Source of the DNA: G965227875 sp965227875
Lineage (GTDB): Bacteria; Pseudomonadota; Alphaproteobacteria; Rhizobiales; JAJFHC01
DNA: 64,000 nucleotides
Direction: 5' to 3'
Assembly: GCA_965227875.1 (NCBI GenBank)
Contig: OZ245783.1
Span: forward strand, 1,054,001 to 1,118,000
The first letter of the stretch is position 1, and each line of letters starts with the position of its first letter. Below, in pieces: positions 41,717 through 50,801 of this stretch. The notes beneath the pieces are model-generated. The model worked only from the letters and a program-made list of their open reading frames with translations, was not told the origin of the DNA and ran no database searches. A program made the translations under genes and the position numbers.

Positions 41717-43549
41717 CTAGAGCGCCTCCAGCTCGTCGATCATTCCGGCGATCATGTTGAGACCGATCGACCAGAACTCCGGATCCGACGCATCGAGCCC
41801 GAAGGGTGCGAGCAGTTCGGAGTGGTGCTTGGCGCCGCCGGCCTTGAGCATGTCGAAATATTTCTCGACGAACCCGTCGGGCGTCTTTTCGTACAGACCG
41901 TAGAGCGAGTTCACGAGGCAGTCGCCGAAGGCATAGGCATAGACGTAGAACGGCGCGTGAATGAAGTGCGGGATGTAGCACCAGAAGGTCTCGTATCCCG
42001 GGCCGAGCCGGATCGCGGGGCCGAGGCTTTCTCCCTGCACCGACATCCACAGTTCGCAGATTTGTTCCGCCGTCAGTTCTCCCTCCCGGCGCGCGGTATG
42101 GACCTTGCGCTCGAACGAGTAGAAGGCGATCTGGCGGACCACGGTGTTGAGCATGTCCTCGACCTTGCCGGCCAGCAGCGCCTTGCGCGTCGTGGCGTCC
42201 GGTGCCCCGTCGAGCAGCGACCGGAAGGTCAGCATCTCGCCGAACACGCTCGCCGTCTCGGCCAGCGTCAGCGGCGTCGACGCCATCAGCGCGCCCTGTC
42301 CGCCGGCGAGCACCTGGTGGACACCGTGACCGAGTTCGTGGGCAAGGGTCATCACGTCGCGCACCCTGCCCTGGTAGTTGACCAGCACGTAGGGGTGGAC
42401 GCTCGGCACGGTCGGATGCGCGAAAGCGCCCGGCGCCTTGCCCGGGCGCACCGGCGCGTCGATCCACGACTTCTCGAAGAACGTCTCGGCGATCTCCGCC
42501 ATGCGCGGCGCGAAACGTCCGTAGGCGCCGAGCACGGTGTCGCGCGCCTCCGGCCACGGCACGATGCGCTTGTCGCTCTCCGGCAGCGGCGCGTTGCGGT
42601 CCCAGGAGTTGAGCACGTCCATGCCCATCCATTTCGCCTTCAGGGCGTAATAGCGGTGCGAGAGCTTGGGATAGGCCTCGCGCACCGCCGTCTCGAGCGC
42701 GTCCACGACCGGGCGTTCGACCCGGTTCGCCAGGTGCCGGGCGTCGGCGATGTCCTCGAACTTGCGCCAGCGGTCCGAGATTTCCTTGTCCTTGGCGAGC
42801 GTGTTGGTGATCAGCGTGAATGTCCGCTGGTGCTCCGCGAAGGTCTTGGCGAGGGCATGGTGGGCGGCCTCGCGTACCGCACCATCCGGGTTGACCAGCA
42901 TGTTCAGGGTGGGCTCTATCGCGTGGTGCTCGCCGTCCACCTCGAAGCGCATGGCGGAGATGGTCTCGTCGAAGAGCCGGTTCCAGGCGGCGTATCCGGT
43001 GATGGACTTCTCGTGGAACAGCGTCTCGATCTCGTCGTCGAGCTGGTGCGGCTTGTCCTTGCGCAGATCGACGATCCACGGCCGGAAATAGGCCAGCCGC
43101 TCGTTCTCCATCGCCTTTTCCATGACCGTGTCGTCGATCCGGTTGAGCTCGAGCTCGAAGAACAGAACCTGGGTGCCGATGCGTGTCGCCCGTTCCTGCG
43201 TGTCACCATAGAACTTGGCGCGCGCCGCGTCGCTCGTGTCGCCGGCATGCAGAAGCGACGCGAAGGCCATGATCCGGCCGAGGCGCTCCTGCAGGTCCTG
43301 GTAGGCGTCCAGCGCATCCGCAAGCGGTTCCCCGCCCACGGTCCGCGCCATGTCGTCGAGCTTGCCCTGGTAGGTGGACTTGAAGGTCGCCGCAAGGTCC
43401 TCGGCTTCCCGGAATGCCGTTTCGAACTCCGGCGCGTCCATGGCGGGAAAGAGATCGTCCAGATTCCATTCCGGCAGATCGCCCAGTTCGGCCGTGGCCG
43501 CAGCGGCGCCATCGGCGGGAAGGCAAGCCTTTCCGGTGGAGTGATTCAT
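41717..43549 (-). CDS. pepF: M3-family oligoendopeptidase F
   Basis: 610 residues. Zinc metallopeptidase of the thimet family, cytoplasmic, cleaving oligopeptides. The HExxH zinc motif is in VMTLAHELGHGVHQVLAG near residue 400, with the third ligand Glu in TLAETASVFGEML. The N-terminal lid domain (EWNLDDLFPAMDAPEF) and the C-terminal GFVEKYFDMLKAGGAKHHSEL, PFGLDASDPEFWSIGL follow family order. It overlaps no gene but is only 3 bases from the ABC1 kinase gene, so co-transcription is likely. Confidence 0.94.
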   Translation of the reverse strand: MNHSTGKACLPADGAAAATAELGDLPEWNLDDLFPAMDAPEFETAFREAEDLAATFKSTYQGKLDDMARTVGGEPLADALDAYQDLQERLGRIMAFASLLHAGDTSDAARAKFYGDTQERATRIGTQVLFFELELNRIDDTVMEKAMENERLAYFRPWIVDLRKDKPHQLDDEIETLFHEKSITGYAAWNRLFDETISAMRFEVDGEHHAIEPTLNMLVNPDGAVREAAHHALAKTFAEHQRTFTLITNTLAKDKEISDRWRKFEDIADARHLANRVERPVVDALETAVREAYPKLSHRYYALKAKWMGMDVLNSWDRNAPLPESDKRIVPWPEARDTVLGAYGRFAPRMAEIAETFFEKSWIDAPVRPGKAPGAFAHPTVPSVHPYVLVNYQGRVRDVMTLAHELGHGVHQVLAGGQGALMASTPLTLAETASVFGEMLTFRSLLDGAPDATTRKALLAGKVEDMLNTVVRQIAFYSFERKVHTARREGELTAEQICELWMSVQGESLGPAIRLGPGYETFWCYIPHFIHAPFYVYAYAFGDCLVNSLYGLYEKTPDGFVEKYFDMLKAGGAKHHSELLAPFGLDASDPEFWSIGLNMIAGMIDELEAL

Positions 43550-43834
43550 GTCGTCCTCTTTTCTCGTTTCTGCATCCGGCCGGGCGGCGGCTCCCGCACG
43601 ACCCAGCCGACTATATTGCGCAAGCCTTGCGCCTCTTCAACCGTCGCAACGGAGCATTTCCGGAGATGCGTCCGGTAACCTTTCGTTCAGGACTCCTTAA
43701 GCGCGCCTTTACGCTTCCGTTTCAGAATGGGCCACGAAGGTCACGCGCAGCGGATTCGCCGCACAGGGCCCGAGGGGATTCGCGGAGCGGTGCATCTATG
43801 CCGGTCCGACAAGAAGAAAGTATCGAGAGTAACC

Positions 43835-45334
43835 ATGGCCCACACCGTACTCGTCGTCGACGACGATCCGGCGCAGCGACGCATCCTTGAAGAGAACATC
43901 AAACGCTTCGGTTACCGTGTCATGACGGCCGAAGGCGGCGAGCAGGCACTCGACATGCTGAACGGTCCGCATGGCGCGGAGATTTCGGTCATGGTGCTGG
44001 ACCTTGTCATGCCCGGCGTCGACGGCATGGAAGTGCTCGAGAAATGCAGGCCGGCGCACGCCAACCTGCCGGTCATCGTCCAGACAGCCCATGGCGGCAT
44101 CGACGTCGTCGTCAACGCCATGCGGGCGGGCGCCGACGACTTCGTGGTCAAGCCCGTCAGTCCCGAAAGGCTGCAGGTCTCGATCCGCAACGCGCTCAAG
44201 GTCAATGTCCTGGCCGGCGAGATATCGCGCCTGACGAAGAAGAACGACGGCACCCTGTCCTTCGAGGATCTCATCGCCGCCAGCCCGGGCATGGCCCAGG
44301 TCGCACGCATCGGCGAACGCGCAGCCCAGTCGAACATCCCGATCCTCATCGAGGGCGAGAGCGGCGTGGGCAAGGAGATGGTGGCCCGGGCGATCCAGGG
44401 TGCGAGCGACAGGCGCGGCAAGCCCTTCGTCACCGTCAACTGCGGCGCCCTGCCGGAAAACCTGGTGGAGAGCATCCTGTTCGGTCACGAGAAGGGCGCC
44501 TTCACCGGCGCGGCCGACAAGCACATGGGCAAATTCAAGGAAGCCGACGGCGGCACGCTCTTCCTCGACGAGGTGGGCGAACTCCCCCTCGATATCCAGG
44601 TCAAGCTCCTGCGTGCCCTCCAGGAGGGTGAAATCGATCCGGTCGGCGCCAAACGGCCGGTCAAGGTCGACATCCGCCTGATCTCCGCGACCAACCGCAA
44701 CATGATCGAAATGGTCAAGAACGGCGAGTTCCGCGAGGATCTCTACTACCGTCTCAACGTCTTCCCGATTCTCGTGCCGCCGCTGGCCGAACGCATGGAC
44801 GACATCCCGCATCTCGCGATGCATTTCGTCGCCCGTTTCGCGGTCGAGGAAGGCAAGAAGATCGAAGGCATCGATGCCGACGCAATGCGCATGCTCCAGT
44901 CCTACGAATGGCCCGGCAATGTCCGCCAGCTCGAAAACACGGTGTTCCGCGCGGTCGTGCTGTGCGACAGCACCAGCCTGAAGGTCCAGGATTTCCCGCA
45001 GATCGCCGCACTCGTCGACGGTTTCGAGGCCACCGTCCCGCCGGCGCCGCCCGCACGCCCGGCACCGGCGATGCCCGAAGGCCCGGCCGTTCTCGGCGGC
45101 GGCCTGCCCGAAACCACCGTCCAGGGCGGCGGAGCGTCCAACGGAACCTCGCTCGGCATTCCCGCCCTGACGTCCAACGGCCAGATCCGCCCGCTCGACG
45201 AGGTCGAGGCGGACATGATCCGCCTTGCGCTGGAGCGATACCGCGGACACATGTCCGAGGTCGCCCGGAAGCTCGGCATCGGACGCTCGACGCTCTATCG
45301 CAAGGTCAGGGAACTGGGGCTGGAAGAACAGTAG
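43835..45334 (+). CDS. Sigma-54-dependent response regulator (REC-AAA+-Fis)
   Basis: 499 residues from ATG 43835. Receiver with phosphoacceptor Asp56 (MVLDLVMPGVDG) and Lys in FVVKPVSP; AAA+ domain with Walker A EGESGVGKEM, the sigma-54 contact loop FGHEKGAFTGAADKH, Walker B GGTLFLDEVGELPLD and arginine fingers ISATNRN/FREDLYYRLNVF; a proline/glycine-rich linker; and a Fis-type HTH AEVARKLGIGRSTLYRKV (here SEVARKLGIGRSTLYRKV). The cognate kinase and targets are not in view. In Rhizobiales this gene commonly precedes the L,D-transpeptidase gene, as here. Confidence 0.94.
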   Translation: MAHTVLVVDDDPAQRRILEENIKRFGYRVMTAEGGEQALDMLNGPHGAEISVMVLDLVMPGVDGMEVLEKCRPAHANLPVIVQTAHGGIDVVVNAMRAGADDFVVKPVSPERLQVSIRNALKVNVLAGEISRLTKKNDGTLSFEDLIAASPGMAQVARIGERAAQSNIPILIEGESGVGKEMVARAIQGASDRRGKPFVTVNCGALPENLVESILFGHEKGAFTGAADKHMGKFKEADGGTLFLDEVGELPLDIQVKLLRALQEGEIDPVGAKRPVKVDIRLISATNRNMIEMVKNGEFREDLYYRLNVFPILVPPLAERMDDIPHLAMHFVARFAVEEGKKIEGIDADAMRMLQSYEWPGNVRQLENTVFRAVVLCDSTSLKVQDFPQIAALVDGFEATVPPAPPARPAPAMPEGPAVLGGGLPETTVQGGGASNGTSLGIPALTSNGQIRPLDEVEADMIRLALERYRGHMSEVARKLGIGRSTLYRKVRELGLEEQ

Positions 45335-45492
45335 AAGCCATGTTTTCGGCGGACTGGAGGGCGAGTCACATAGACGCCACAGGTCCGGCGAATTCGTGCG
45401 GCCCAACTGGTTTCGCCGCCCCTGTCATGCTATTGAAACCGGGTATTCACCACCATACATACCTGTAAAGGCTTTTGGGGAGAGGGCAAGGC

Positions 45493-47220
45493 GTGTCCAG
45501 AGCAGTCAAACTATTGTCAGTAGCGGCTTTTTTCGCCGCGGCGTCGGTCTCGGGTCAGGCCCTGGCAGCCGAGGAAGGCATCGCTGCGCGCAGCACGGCC
45601 GCGGCAGCCCAGCAACAGAACACCGTTTCGCACTACATTCGCCGCTATCTCGGCGCGGTCGCTTCCCAGCGTTTCGACCTGCCGGATGACGTGCGCAAGG
45701 ACGTTGGCGCGTTTTACGCCGTGCGCGATTTCGAACCGGTCTGGACCGGTGCGAACGGGCTCGAGGAAAGGGCCCGGCAGACGCTCGAGCGCATGTCGCG
45801 CGCCGAGGAAGACGGGCTGACACCGTCCGACTACCTTCCGGCCTCGCTGAACGGCTACGACGACGATGCGGCCACGCTGGCCGGCAACGCCGCCGTTCTC
45901 GCCAAGCTCGAACTCGAACTCACCCGCGCCGCGCTGCGCTTCGCGCACCACGCCTCTGCCGGACGCCTCATCCCGTCTGCCGTCGACCGCAACATGGCGA
46001 TCTCGCCCAAACCCGTCGCGGCCATGGAAGTGCTCGAGGGCCTGACCGGCGCCGGGACGCCAGACGCGTTCCTCGACGGCCTGTTTCCCTCGATGCAGGA
46101 ATACGGAATGATGCGCTCCGAGCTTGCCAGGTACCGCAAGCTCAACCGCCGCCTGACCTCCGAACCGATCGCCGACGGCGGCCTCATCCGGCCCGGCGAC
46201 ACCGATCCACGCATCGTGGACGTGCGCAGGCGCCTGATCGAACTGGGCAGCTACGCCATCACCGTATCCGAGGAGACCCACACCGCGTCGGCGGCGGCCG
46301 TGTCGAGCGAGGCGATCCTTGCATCCGAGGACTACGACTCCTCGCTTGTGAAAGCGGTGAAGGCGTTCCAGCGCGCCCGCGGACTCTCCGTAGACGGCAT
46401 CATCGGGCGCGGAACGGTCACGGCCCTGAACAGCAATTACGAGAGCCAGATCAAGCGCATCATGGCCAATATGGAGCGCATGCGCTGGCTCCCGGCCGAT
46501 CTCGGCCGCAAGCATATCCTCGTGAACCAGGCCAGTTTCGAGATGCGGCTCGTCGAAGACGAGACCCTGGTGCACAAGGCGCGCGTGATCGTCGGCAAGC
46601 CCCGCCACCAGACGCCGGTCTTCAGCGACGTGATGGAGTTCATCGTCATGAACCCCTACTGGAACGTGCCCCGTTCCATCGCCACCAAGGAAATGCTGCC
46701 CGTCGCGGCGCGTGATCCCTACTATTTCGCCCGCAAGGGATACGAGGTCTTCTACGGCGGCAAACGCATCAATTCGACGGACATCTACTGGGACGAGGTG
46801 CCGGCGAGCGGCTTCCCGTTCCATGTCCGCCAGCCTCCCGGTCGCAGCAACGCGCTGGGCAAGCTCAAGTTCATGTTTCCGAACCGGCACAACATCTATC
46901 TGCACGACACGCCGTCGAAGAGCCTCTTCCAGCGGACTTCGCGGGCCTTCAGCCACGGCTGCGTGCGGCTGCAGAACCCGCAGCGCCTCGCGGAACTGCT
47001 GCTGGGCGCCGACCGCGGCTGGAGCAAGAAGCGCATCAACCGAATGATCGCCACGGGGAAGAACCAGCGCATCAACCTGAAGCAGAAGATACCGGTGCAC
47101 CTCACCTATTTCACGGTGTGGCCGGACGAGAACGGTCAGTTGACCTTCAAACGGGATTTCTACGGCCGCGACCAGGCCGTGATTGACGGACTGGGCGAGA
47201 TTCGCCTCGCCTTGAATTAG
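45493..47220 (+). CDS. L,D-transpeptidase, YcbB/LdtD type
   Basis: 575 residues from GTG 45493, preceded by GGGGAGAGGG. A signal peptide (LLSVAAFFAAASVSGQALA) sends it to the periplasm. Domains: an N-terminal scaffold, a PG_binding_1 module around KAVKAFQRARGLSVDGIIG, then the YkuD catalytic domain HILVNQASFEMRLVEDETL with the cysteine in AFSHGCVRLQNP near residue 490. It would form 3-3 crosslinks or attach proteins to peptidoglycan, important in polar-growing Rhizobiales. The next gene is another murein-linked protein. Confidence 0.93.
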   Translation: MSRAVKLLSVAAFFAAASVSGQALAAEEGIAARSTAAAAQQQNTVSHYIRRYLGAVASQRFDLPDDVRKDVGAFYAVRDFEPVWTGANGLEERARQTLERMSRAEEDGLTPSDYLPASLNGYDDDAATLAGNAAVLAKLELELTRAALRFAHHASAGRLIPSAVDRNMAISPKPVAAMEVLEGLTGAGTPDAFLDGLFPSMQEYGMMRSELARYRKLNRRLTSEPIADGGLIRPGDTDPRIVDVRRRLIELGSYAITVSEETHTASAAAVSSEAILASEDYDSSLVKAVKAFQRARGLSVDGIIGRGTVTALNSNYESQIKRIMANMERMRWLPADLGRKHILVNQASFEMRLVEDETLVHKARVIVGKPRHQTPVFSDVMEFIVMNPYWNVPRSIATKEMLPVAARDPYYFARKGYEVFYGGKRINSTDIYWDEVPASGFPFHVRQPPGRSNALGKLKFMFPNRHNIYLHDTPSKSLFQRTSRAFSHGCVRLQNPQRLAELLLGADRGWSKKRINRMIATGKNQRINLKQKIPVHLTYFTVWPDENGQLTFKRDFYGRDQAVIDGLGEIRLALN

Positions 47221-47226
47221 TCAAGT

Positions 47227-47241
47227 TTAACTGCGTATTAA
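47227..47241. promoter_or_regulatory. Exact CtrA-type box TTAA-N7-TTAA upstream of the DUF882 gene
   Basis: TTAA (47227-47230), seven bases CTGCGTA, TTAA (47238-47241). This matches the core CtrA consensus exactly and is uncommon by chance at this GC content. TTAACT with TATGAG 18 bases on (47251) could be the promoter it controls. It lies 7 bases after the L,D-transpeptidase stop, 167 before the next start. Confidence 0.5.
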
Positions 47242-47407
47242 GCATAGTAGTATGAGATAGTTGGGAAGCAGGGGCCGCTGCCGCATTGTCGGCGACGGTC
47301 AAGGCACCAACGGTCCGGCGACCGACAGGCGGGAAATCGTCTCCCGGACCACGACCGATCGACGCGGCTGCAGGATTGCAACGGCCGCACGCCGAGGGGA
47401 CTGATAC

Positions 47408-49066
47408 TTGGATCAACATGGCGGAACTTCACGCACCGGCCGGTATCGGCGCTGGCGTCAGGGAATCGCCCTGACCCTTGCTGCCGCCGTCGTCGGAAGC
47501 GCTGCGGTCATGTGGGCCGGTGCACCCGTGAAGGCGGCCGGCGAAACCCGTACCATCTCGATGTTCTTCACCCACACGAAGGAACATCTCGAGATCACAT
47601 ACAAGCGAAACGGCCGCTACGTGCCTTCCGCCATGCGCAAGATCAACGAATTCCTGCGCGACTGGCGGGCCGACAAGCCGATCCGCATCGATCCCGAACT
47701 CGTCGACCTGCTCTGGGAACTTCACGACGAACTCGGCTCCAAGAAGCCCATCCACATCATTTCCGGGTTCCGCGCCCGCTCCACCAACAAGATGCTCAAG
47801 CGCATCGGCCGGCGCGTGGCAAGCCGCAGCCTCCATATCCAGGGCAAGGCGGCGGACGTGTACTTCCCCGACGTGCCGATCAGCAAGGTTCGCGAAGCCG
47901 CGCTTCTGCGCGAAAAGGGCGGCGTCGGCTACTACCCGCGCTCGGGCAAGTACGGCTTCGTCCACGTCGATACCGGAAACGTGCGTCACTGGCCCCGTAT
48001 GAGCAAGGACAAGCTCGCCGCGCTTTTCCGCGACCGCAAGACACGCCAGCGCCCCGCAAAGGAAGCGCCCATCCTGCTCGCCAAGCGGACCCGGACGATC
48101 AACGTCGCCGAGAACACGACAGTGCCGGTGCCCAAGTCGCGCCCCGACCGCACGCCGGAGGCCGCCCCTATGGTGGTTGCCTCGATCGCACCGATCCCCG
48201 TGCGGCCGGCTCCGCTTCCCGGATCGTCCGGCGACAACCTGATTGCACCGGTGCCTGTCGCACCGGCCCCGCTGCCGGGCACGTCCGGAGAGAGCACGCC
48301 GTTCGTCCAGCTTGACGACCCGGCGAAGCTTCCCGACAACGGCGGAACGGGGATCGCGATCGCCTCGAACGGACCGCTGACCGTTCCGGCCGGATCCACC
48401 GACATGCTCGACGCCCCGCAGGCCCCGGGCAACACGACGCTCGTCAGCGCCGCAGCCATCGGGACGTCCAGCGAGTCGATCATCAACGATCCCCTGGACA
48501 TCCGCCCGCCGCCACCGCCGGTCACCGTCGCCTCGCTCGAGCGGGAAGCCGCCCCGGTCAGGATCGAGAAGCCCGAAGCAACCGGTCAGCAGGTGGCGAG
48601 CCTCGCACCCGTTACGTCACGCAGCGGCACGCCCGCCGGCATTACCGATGATATCGATGGCCTGAGCTCGCAGGACGAAGCCTTCGTCATCATGCGCGGC
48701 AACAAGGAAGACCGCCGCAGGCTCGCCAAGGGCACCGCGCGTCCGACCCGCGTCGCTTCGCTCACCCCGGTTGCAACGGCGCCATTCGTGATCAACCGCG
48801 CCAACAAGTCCGATTTCGGCATCGCCCAGCTGATCGAGCAGATCAACCGCGAAGACGGCCGCAACGCCGGTTCGGACACCGGTGAACCCCGCCTCGCAGG
48901 CGGCGGTTCGGCTCCCGCCCTCACCGGCAACATTGCCGTTCCGCGTCAGCGCCCCCTGAAGTCGCGGTTCAAGGCCGTGCCGAAACCCCGGCCTCGCCCG
49001 CAGGTCGAAAGCTCGGGGATCGGAAAGGTCACGCAGACCCTTCAGAATCTGTTCCAGGCTCAATAG
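47408..49066 (+). CDS. DUF882 M15-like peptidase-fold protein with long Pro-rich tail
   Basis: 552 residues from TTG 47408 (GAGGGGAC upstream; the start is needed to include the whole signal/anchor GIALTLAAAVVGSAAVMWA). The DUF882 domain (about residues 45-210) keeps M15-type zinc ligands: SLHIQGKAADV (His, Asp) and FVHVDTG (His). The remaining 340 residues are a low-complexity Pro/Ala/Ser linker with the repeat APLPGSSGDN / APLPGTSGES and an IRPPPPPVT run, ending in a basic KPRPRPQ segment. It probably trims or binds peptidoglycan in the periplasm. Its last 38 bases overlap the convergent gapR gene. Confidence 0.85.
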   Translation: MDQHGGTSRTGRYRRWRQGIALTLAAAVVGSAAVMWAGAPVKAAGETRTISMFFTHTKEHLEITYKRNGRYVPSAMRKINEFLRDWRADKPIRIDPELVDLLWELHDELGSKKPIHIISGFRARSTNKMLKRIGRRVASRSLHIQGKAADVYFPDVPISKVREAALLREKGGVGYYPRSGKYGFVHVDTGNVRHWPRMSKDKLAALFRDRKTRQRPAKEAPILLAKRTRTINVAENTTVPVPKSRPDRTPEAAPMVVASIAPIPVRPAPLPGSSGDNLIAPVPVAPAPLPGTSGESTPFVQLDDPAKLPDNGGTGIAIASNGPLTVPAGSTDMLDAPQAPGNTTLVSAAAIGTSSESIINDPLDIRPPPPPVTVASLEREAAPVRIEKPEATGQQVASLAPVTSRSGTPAGITDDIDGLSSQDEAFVIMRGNKEDRRRLAKGTARPTRVASLTPVATAPFVINRANKSDFGIAQLIEQINREDGRNAGSDTGEPRLAGGGSAPALTGNIAVPRQRPLKSRFKAVPKPRPRPQVESSGIGKVTQTLQNLFQAQ

Positions 49067-49310
49067 GCAGCATCCCGAGCGCCGCCATGTAGACCTCGAG
49101 AATGGCTTCTTCCTCCTCGCGTTCGGCCCTGTCGACCTTCCGCATCCGGACGATCTTGCGCAGCACCTTCGTGTCGAAACCGTTGCCCTTCGCCTCGGCG
49201 TAGACTTCCTTGATATCGGCTGCGATCGCCGCCTTTTCTTCCTCCAGGCGCTCGATCCGTTCGACGATGGAACGCAACTGCCCCTGCGCCACGCTTGTGG
49301 GTGAATTCAT
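49029..49310 (-). CDS. gapR: GapR nucleoid-associated protein (DUF2312/UPF0335)
   Basis: 93 residues. Caulobacter GapR is an essential AT-rich/overtwisted-DNA-binding tetramer that stimulates topoisomerases ahead of replication forks. Conserved here: QLRSIVERIERLEEEKAAIA, DIKEVYAEAKGNGFDTKVLR, KIVRMRKVDRAEREEEEAIL. The C terminus has an added Gly/Ser/Glu tail and is encoded over the 3' end of the DUF882 gene. Good length and full domain. Confidence 0.9.
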   Translation of the reverse strand: MNSPTSVAQGQLRSIVERIERLEEEKAAIAADIKEVYAEAKGNGFDTKVLRKIVRMRKVDRAEREEEEAILEVYMAALGMLPIEPGTDSEGSA

Positions 49311-49358
49311 ACCGCTTTCTCTCTTCCTGGATTGTGCCTTGCGGCCGGTTGGGCCCGG

Positions 49359-49658
49359 TCAGTCATGGGCCTCGTGGCTGGATGCGAACGCCTTTGCCTG
49401 TTCCGGCGTCGCTTCGGTCTGGAAGCGCGACTTCCATTCGTCGTAGGGCATGCCGTAGACGATCTCGCGGGATTCTTCCTTGCCCATCTCGATTCCCTCG
49501 CCTTCCGCCGCTTCCCGGTACCAGTTGGAAAGACAGTTCCGGCAGAACCCCGCGAGGTTCATCAGGTCGATGTTCTGGACGTCGGTGCGCGCGCGCAGAT
49601 GCGAGACGAGGCGGCGGAAAGCCGCAGCTTCGAGTTCAGTCCTGGTTTTTTCGTCCAT
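49359..49658 (-). CDS. DUF1244 protein
   Basis: 99 residues from ATG 49658. The DUF1244 core is clear: AAFRRLVSHLRARTDVQNIDLM, then NLAGFCRNCLSNWYREAAEG with the CRNC cysteine pair, and VYGMPYDEWKSRFQTEAT. The paired cysteines suggest a metal or redox site, but no activity is known. It follows the N-formylglutamate amidohydrolase-like gene by 29 bases on the same strand, a conserved rhizobial neighbourhood with gapR and DUF1036-pyk. Confidence 0.9.
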   Translation of the reverse strand: MDEKTRTELEAAAFRRLVSHLRARTDVQNIDLMNLAGFCRNCLSNWYREAAEGEGIEMGKEESREIVYGMPYDEWKSRFQTEATPEQAKAFASSHEAHD

Positions 49659-49687
49659 GAGTCCGGCTCCTTCTTGTCGCGGCTCTT

Positions 49688-50518
49688 TCAATCGTCGGAA
49701 TGAGATCCGTAGTGGATGATATCGTGCAGACCGTCACGGGTCATCGCCGCCGGGATGATCCGGGCGAGGCGGTCGACCCATTCGGCGACGCCGTTTTCCT
49801 CTGCGATCAGGTCCTGGCGGATTTCGAGAAGCCCGTGGGCGAGCCCGCGCTGCGTACCGTGACGATACATGCAGTCGCCCGAAAGCGAACCGCGATAGGG
49901 TTCGTTGTCGCCGACGACGAGGCCCTTCTCCTTTTCCAGTTCCTCGATGAACGGAATGGCGAACCGCGGATCCCGGTCCCAGAGAACGCCGGCGTGCCAT
50001 CGCCTGGGCGCACCCTTCCACGCCGGGGTGAAACTGTGGATCGACGCCAGCACGGGAGGCTTCCCGGCGTCGACGGCACGGTCGATGGTCGCCGTCAGAG
50101 CGTCGTGATAGGGGGTGTGATAGGCCGCGATCCGGTGCTCGATCTCCGCCCGGTCGATCCTCGCGTTGCCGGGAACGACCGCTCCGTCGGACAGGCGCAT
50201 GACGAGCGTGGGATCGTCGAGACCCCGGTTCGGGTCGATCAGAAGGCGCGAGAAGGTGGACAGGACGGCCGGGACGCCGAGCCGTTCGGCCAGACGGCGC
50301 GTCACCGCCGCTGCACCGATGTCGTAGCCGATGTGGCGCTCGAGTTGCTCCGGCGGCAGTCCGAGCGTGCCGTAGCCCGGCGGCAGGGCGTTCGACGCGT
50401 GATCGCAGATGAGCAACAGACCGGCATCGGCCGGCCCCTCGATCACCTCGAAGGCGGTGAAACTCTCCCCGGACGCATCTCCGTCCGGCCCGGATACGTG
50501 TTCGGTCCTGTCCAGCAT
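49688..50518 (-). CDS. N-formylglutamate amidohydrolase-like protein (first of two)
   Basis: 276 residues from ATG 50518. FGase (HutG-like) fold: LLICDHASNALPPGYG, the metal-binding HIGYDIGAAAVTRRLA (His, Asp), STFSRLLIDPNRGLDDPTL, ASIHSFTPAWKG, and GDNEPYRG. Zinc-dependent deformylation is the family activity; no hut genes adjoin, so another N-acyl amidate may be the substrate. A distant paralogue with different loops is at 57613. Confidence 0.85.
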   Translation of the reverse strand: MLDRTEHVSGPDGDASGESFTAFEVIEGPADAGLLLICDHASNALPPGYGTLGLPPEQLERHIGYDIGAAAVTRRLAERLGVPAVLSTFSRLLIDPNRGLDDPTLVMRLSDGAVVPGNARIDRAEIEHRIAAYHTPYHDALTATIDRAVDAGKPPVLASIHSFTPAWKGAPRRWHAGVLWDRDPRFAIPFIEELEKEKGLVVGDNEPYRGSLSGDCMYRHGTQRGLAHGLLEIRQDLIAEENGVAEWVDRLARIIPAAMTRDGLHDIIHYGSHSDD

Positions 50519-50750
50519 GGCTGGCAATATAGTGTGACTGCCCCACGCGCACCACTCATCCTTTGTCGCGGCCGGCAAATTTTGCGTGGAAAACGCCCCC
50601 CTTCTCCGGACGGCCGCACCGGCCGGCGCTCCGGCGCCGAAAAGACCGCTTTTATGGTAGATTCACCGCGTGGCCGACAGGGATTCGGCGCGTGAACTGT
50701 TGACACGAGGTCCATAAAGTGGCTGGAACTTCATACGTGTGGTGGTATTT

Positions 50751-50769
50751 TTTCACCGTGTGTGAAAAC
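50751..50769. repeat. AT-rich inverted repeat TTTTCAC-N5-GTGAAAA before the DUF1036 gene
   Basis: TTTTCAC (50751-50757), CGTGT, GTGAAAA (50763-50769): perfect 7-bp arms, 33-51 bases before the DUF1036-pyk start. The spacing and position suit an operator in the promoter of that operon. The rest of the 283-base gap shows nothing else convincing. Confidence 0.5.
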
Positions 50770-50801
50770 GCGTAAACTGTGCCGAAGGAATTCCTGGACC
50801 C

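Noticed and set aside
41096..43678. Plus-strand 860-codon open frame opposite pepF and the ABC1 kinase gene
   Set aside because: Antisense shadow; no recognisable motif, unusual Arg/His/Asp/Val composition, and both true genes are on the minus strand.
43675..43690. GTAA-CCTTTCG-TTCA upstream of the sigma-54 regulator, considered as a CtrA box
   Set aside because: Two mismatches in the conserved TTAA halves; too weak beside the exact box at 47227.
43796..47100. Minus-strand long frames opposite the sigma-54 activator and L,D-transpeptidase
   Set aside because: Both are mirror frames of proteins with complete catalytic motifs.
47147..47419. 90-codon minus-strand frame over the L,D-transpeptidase/DUF882 gap
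   Set aside because: Low-quality composition (Arg/Pro/Gly), no ribosome site, and it overlaps the CtrA-box region and both flanking plus-strand genes.
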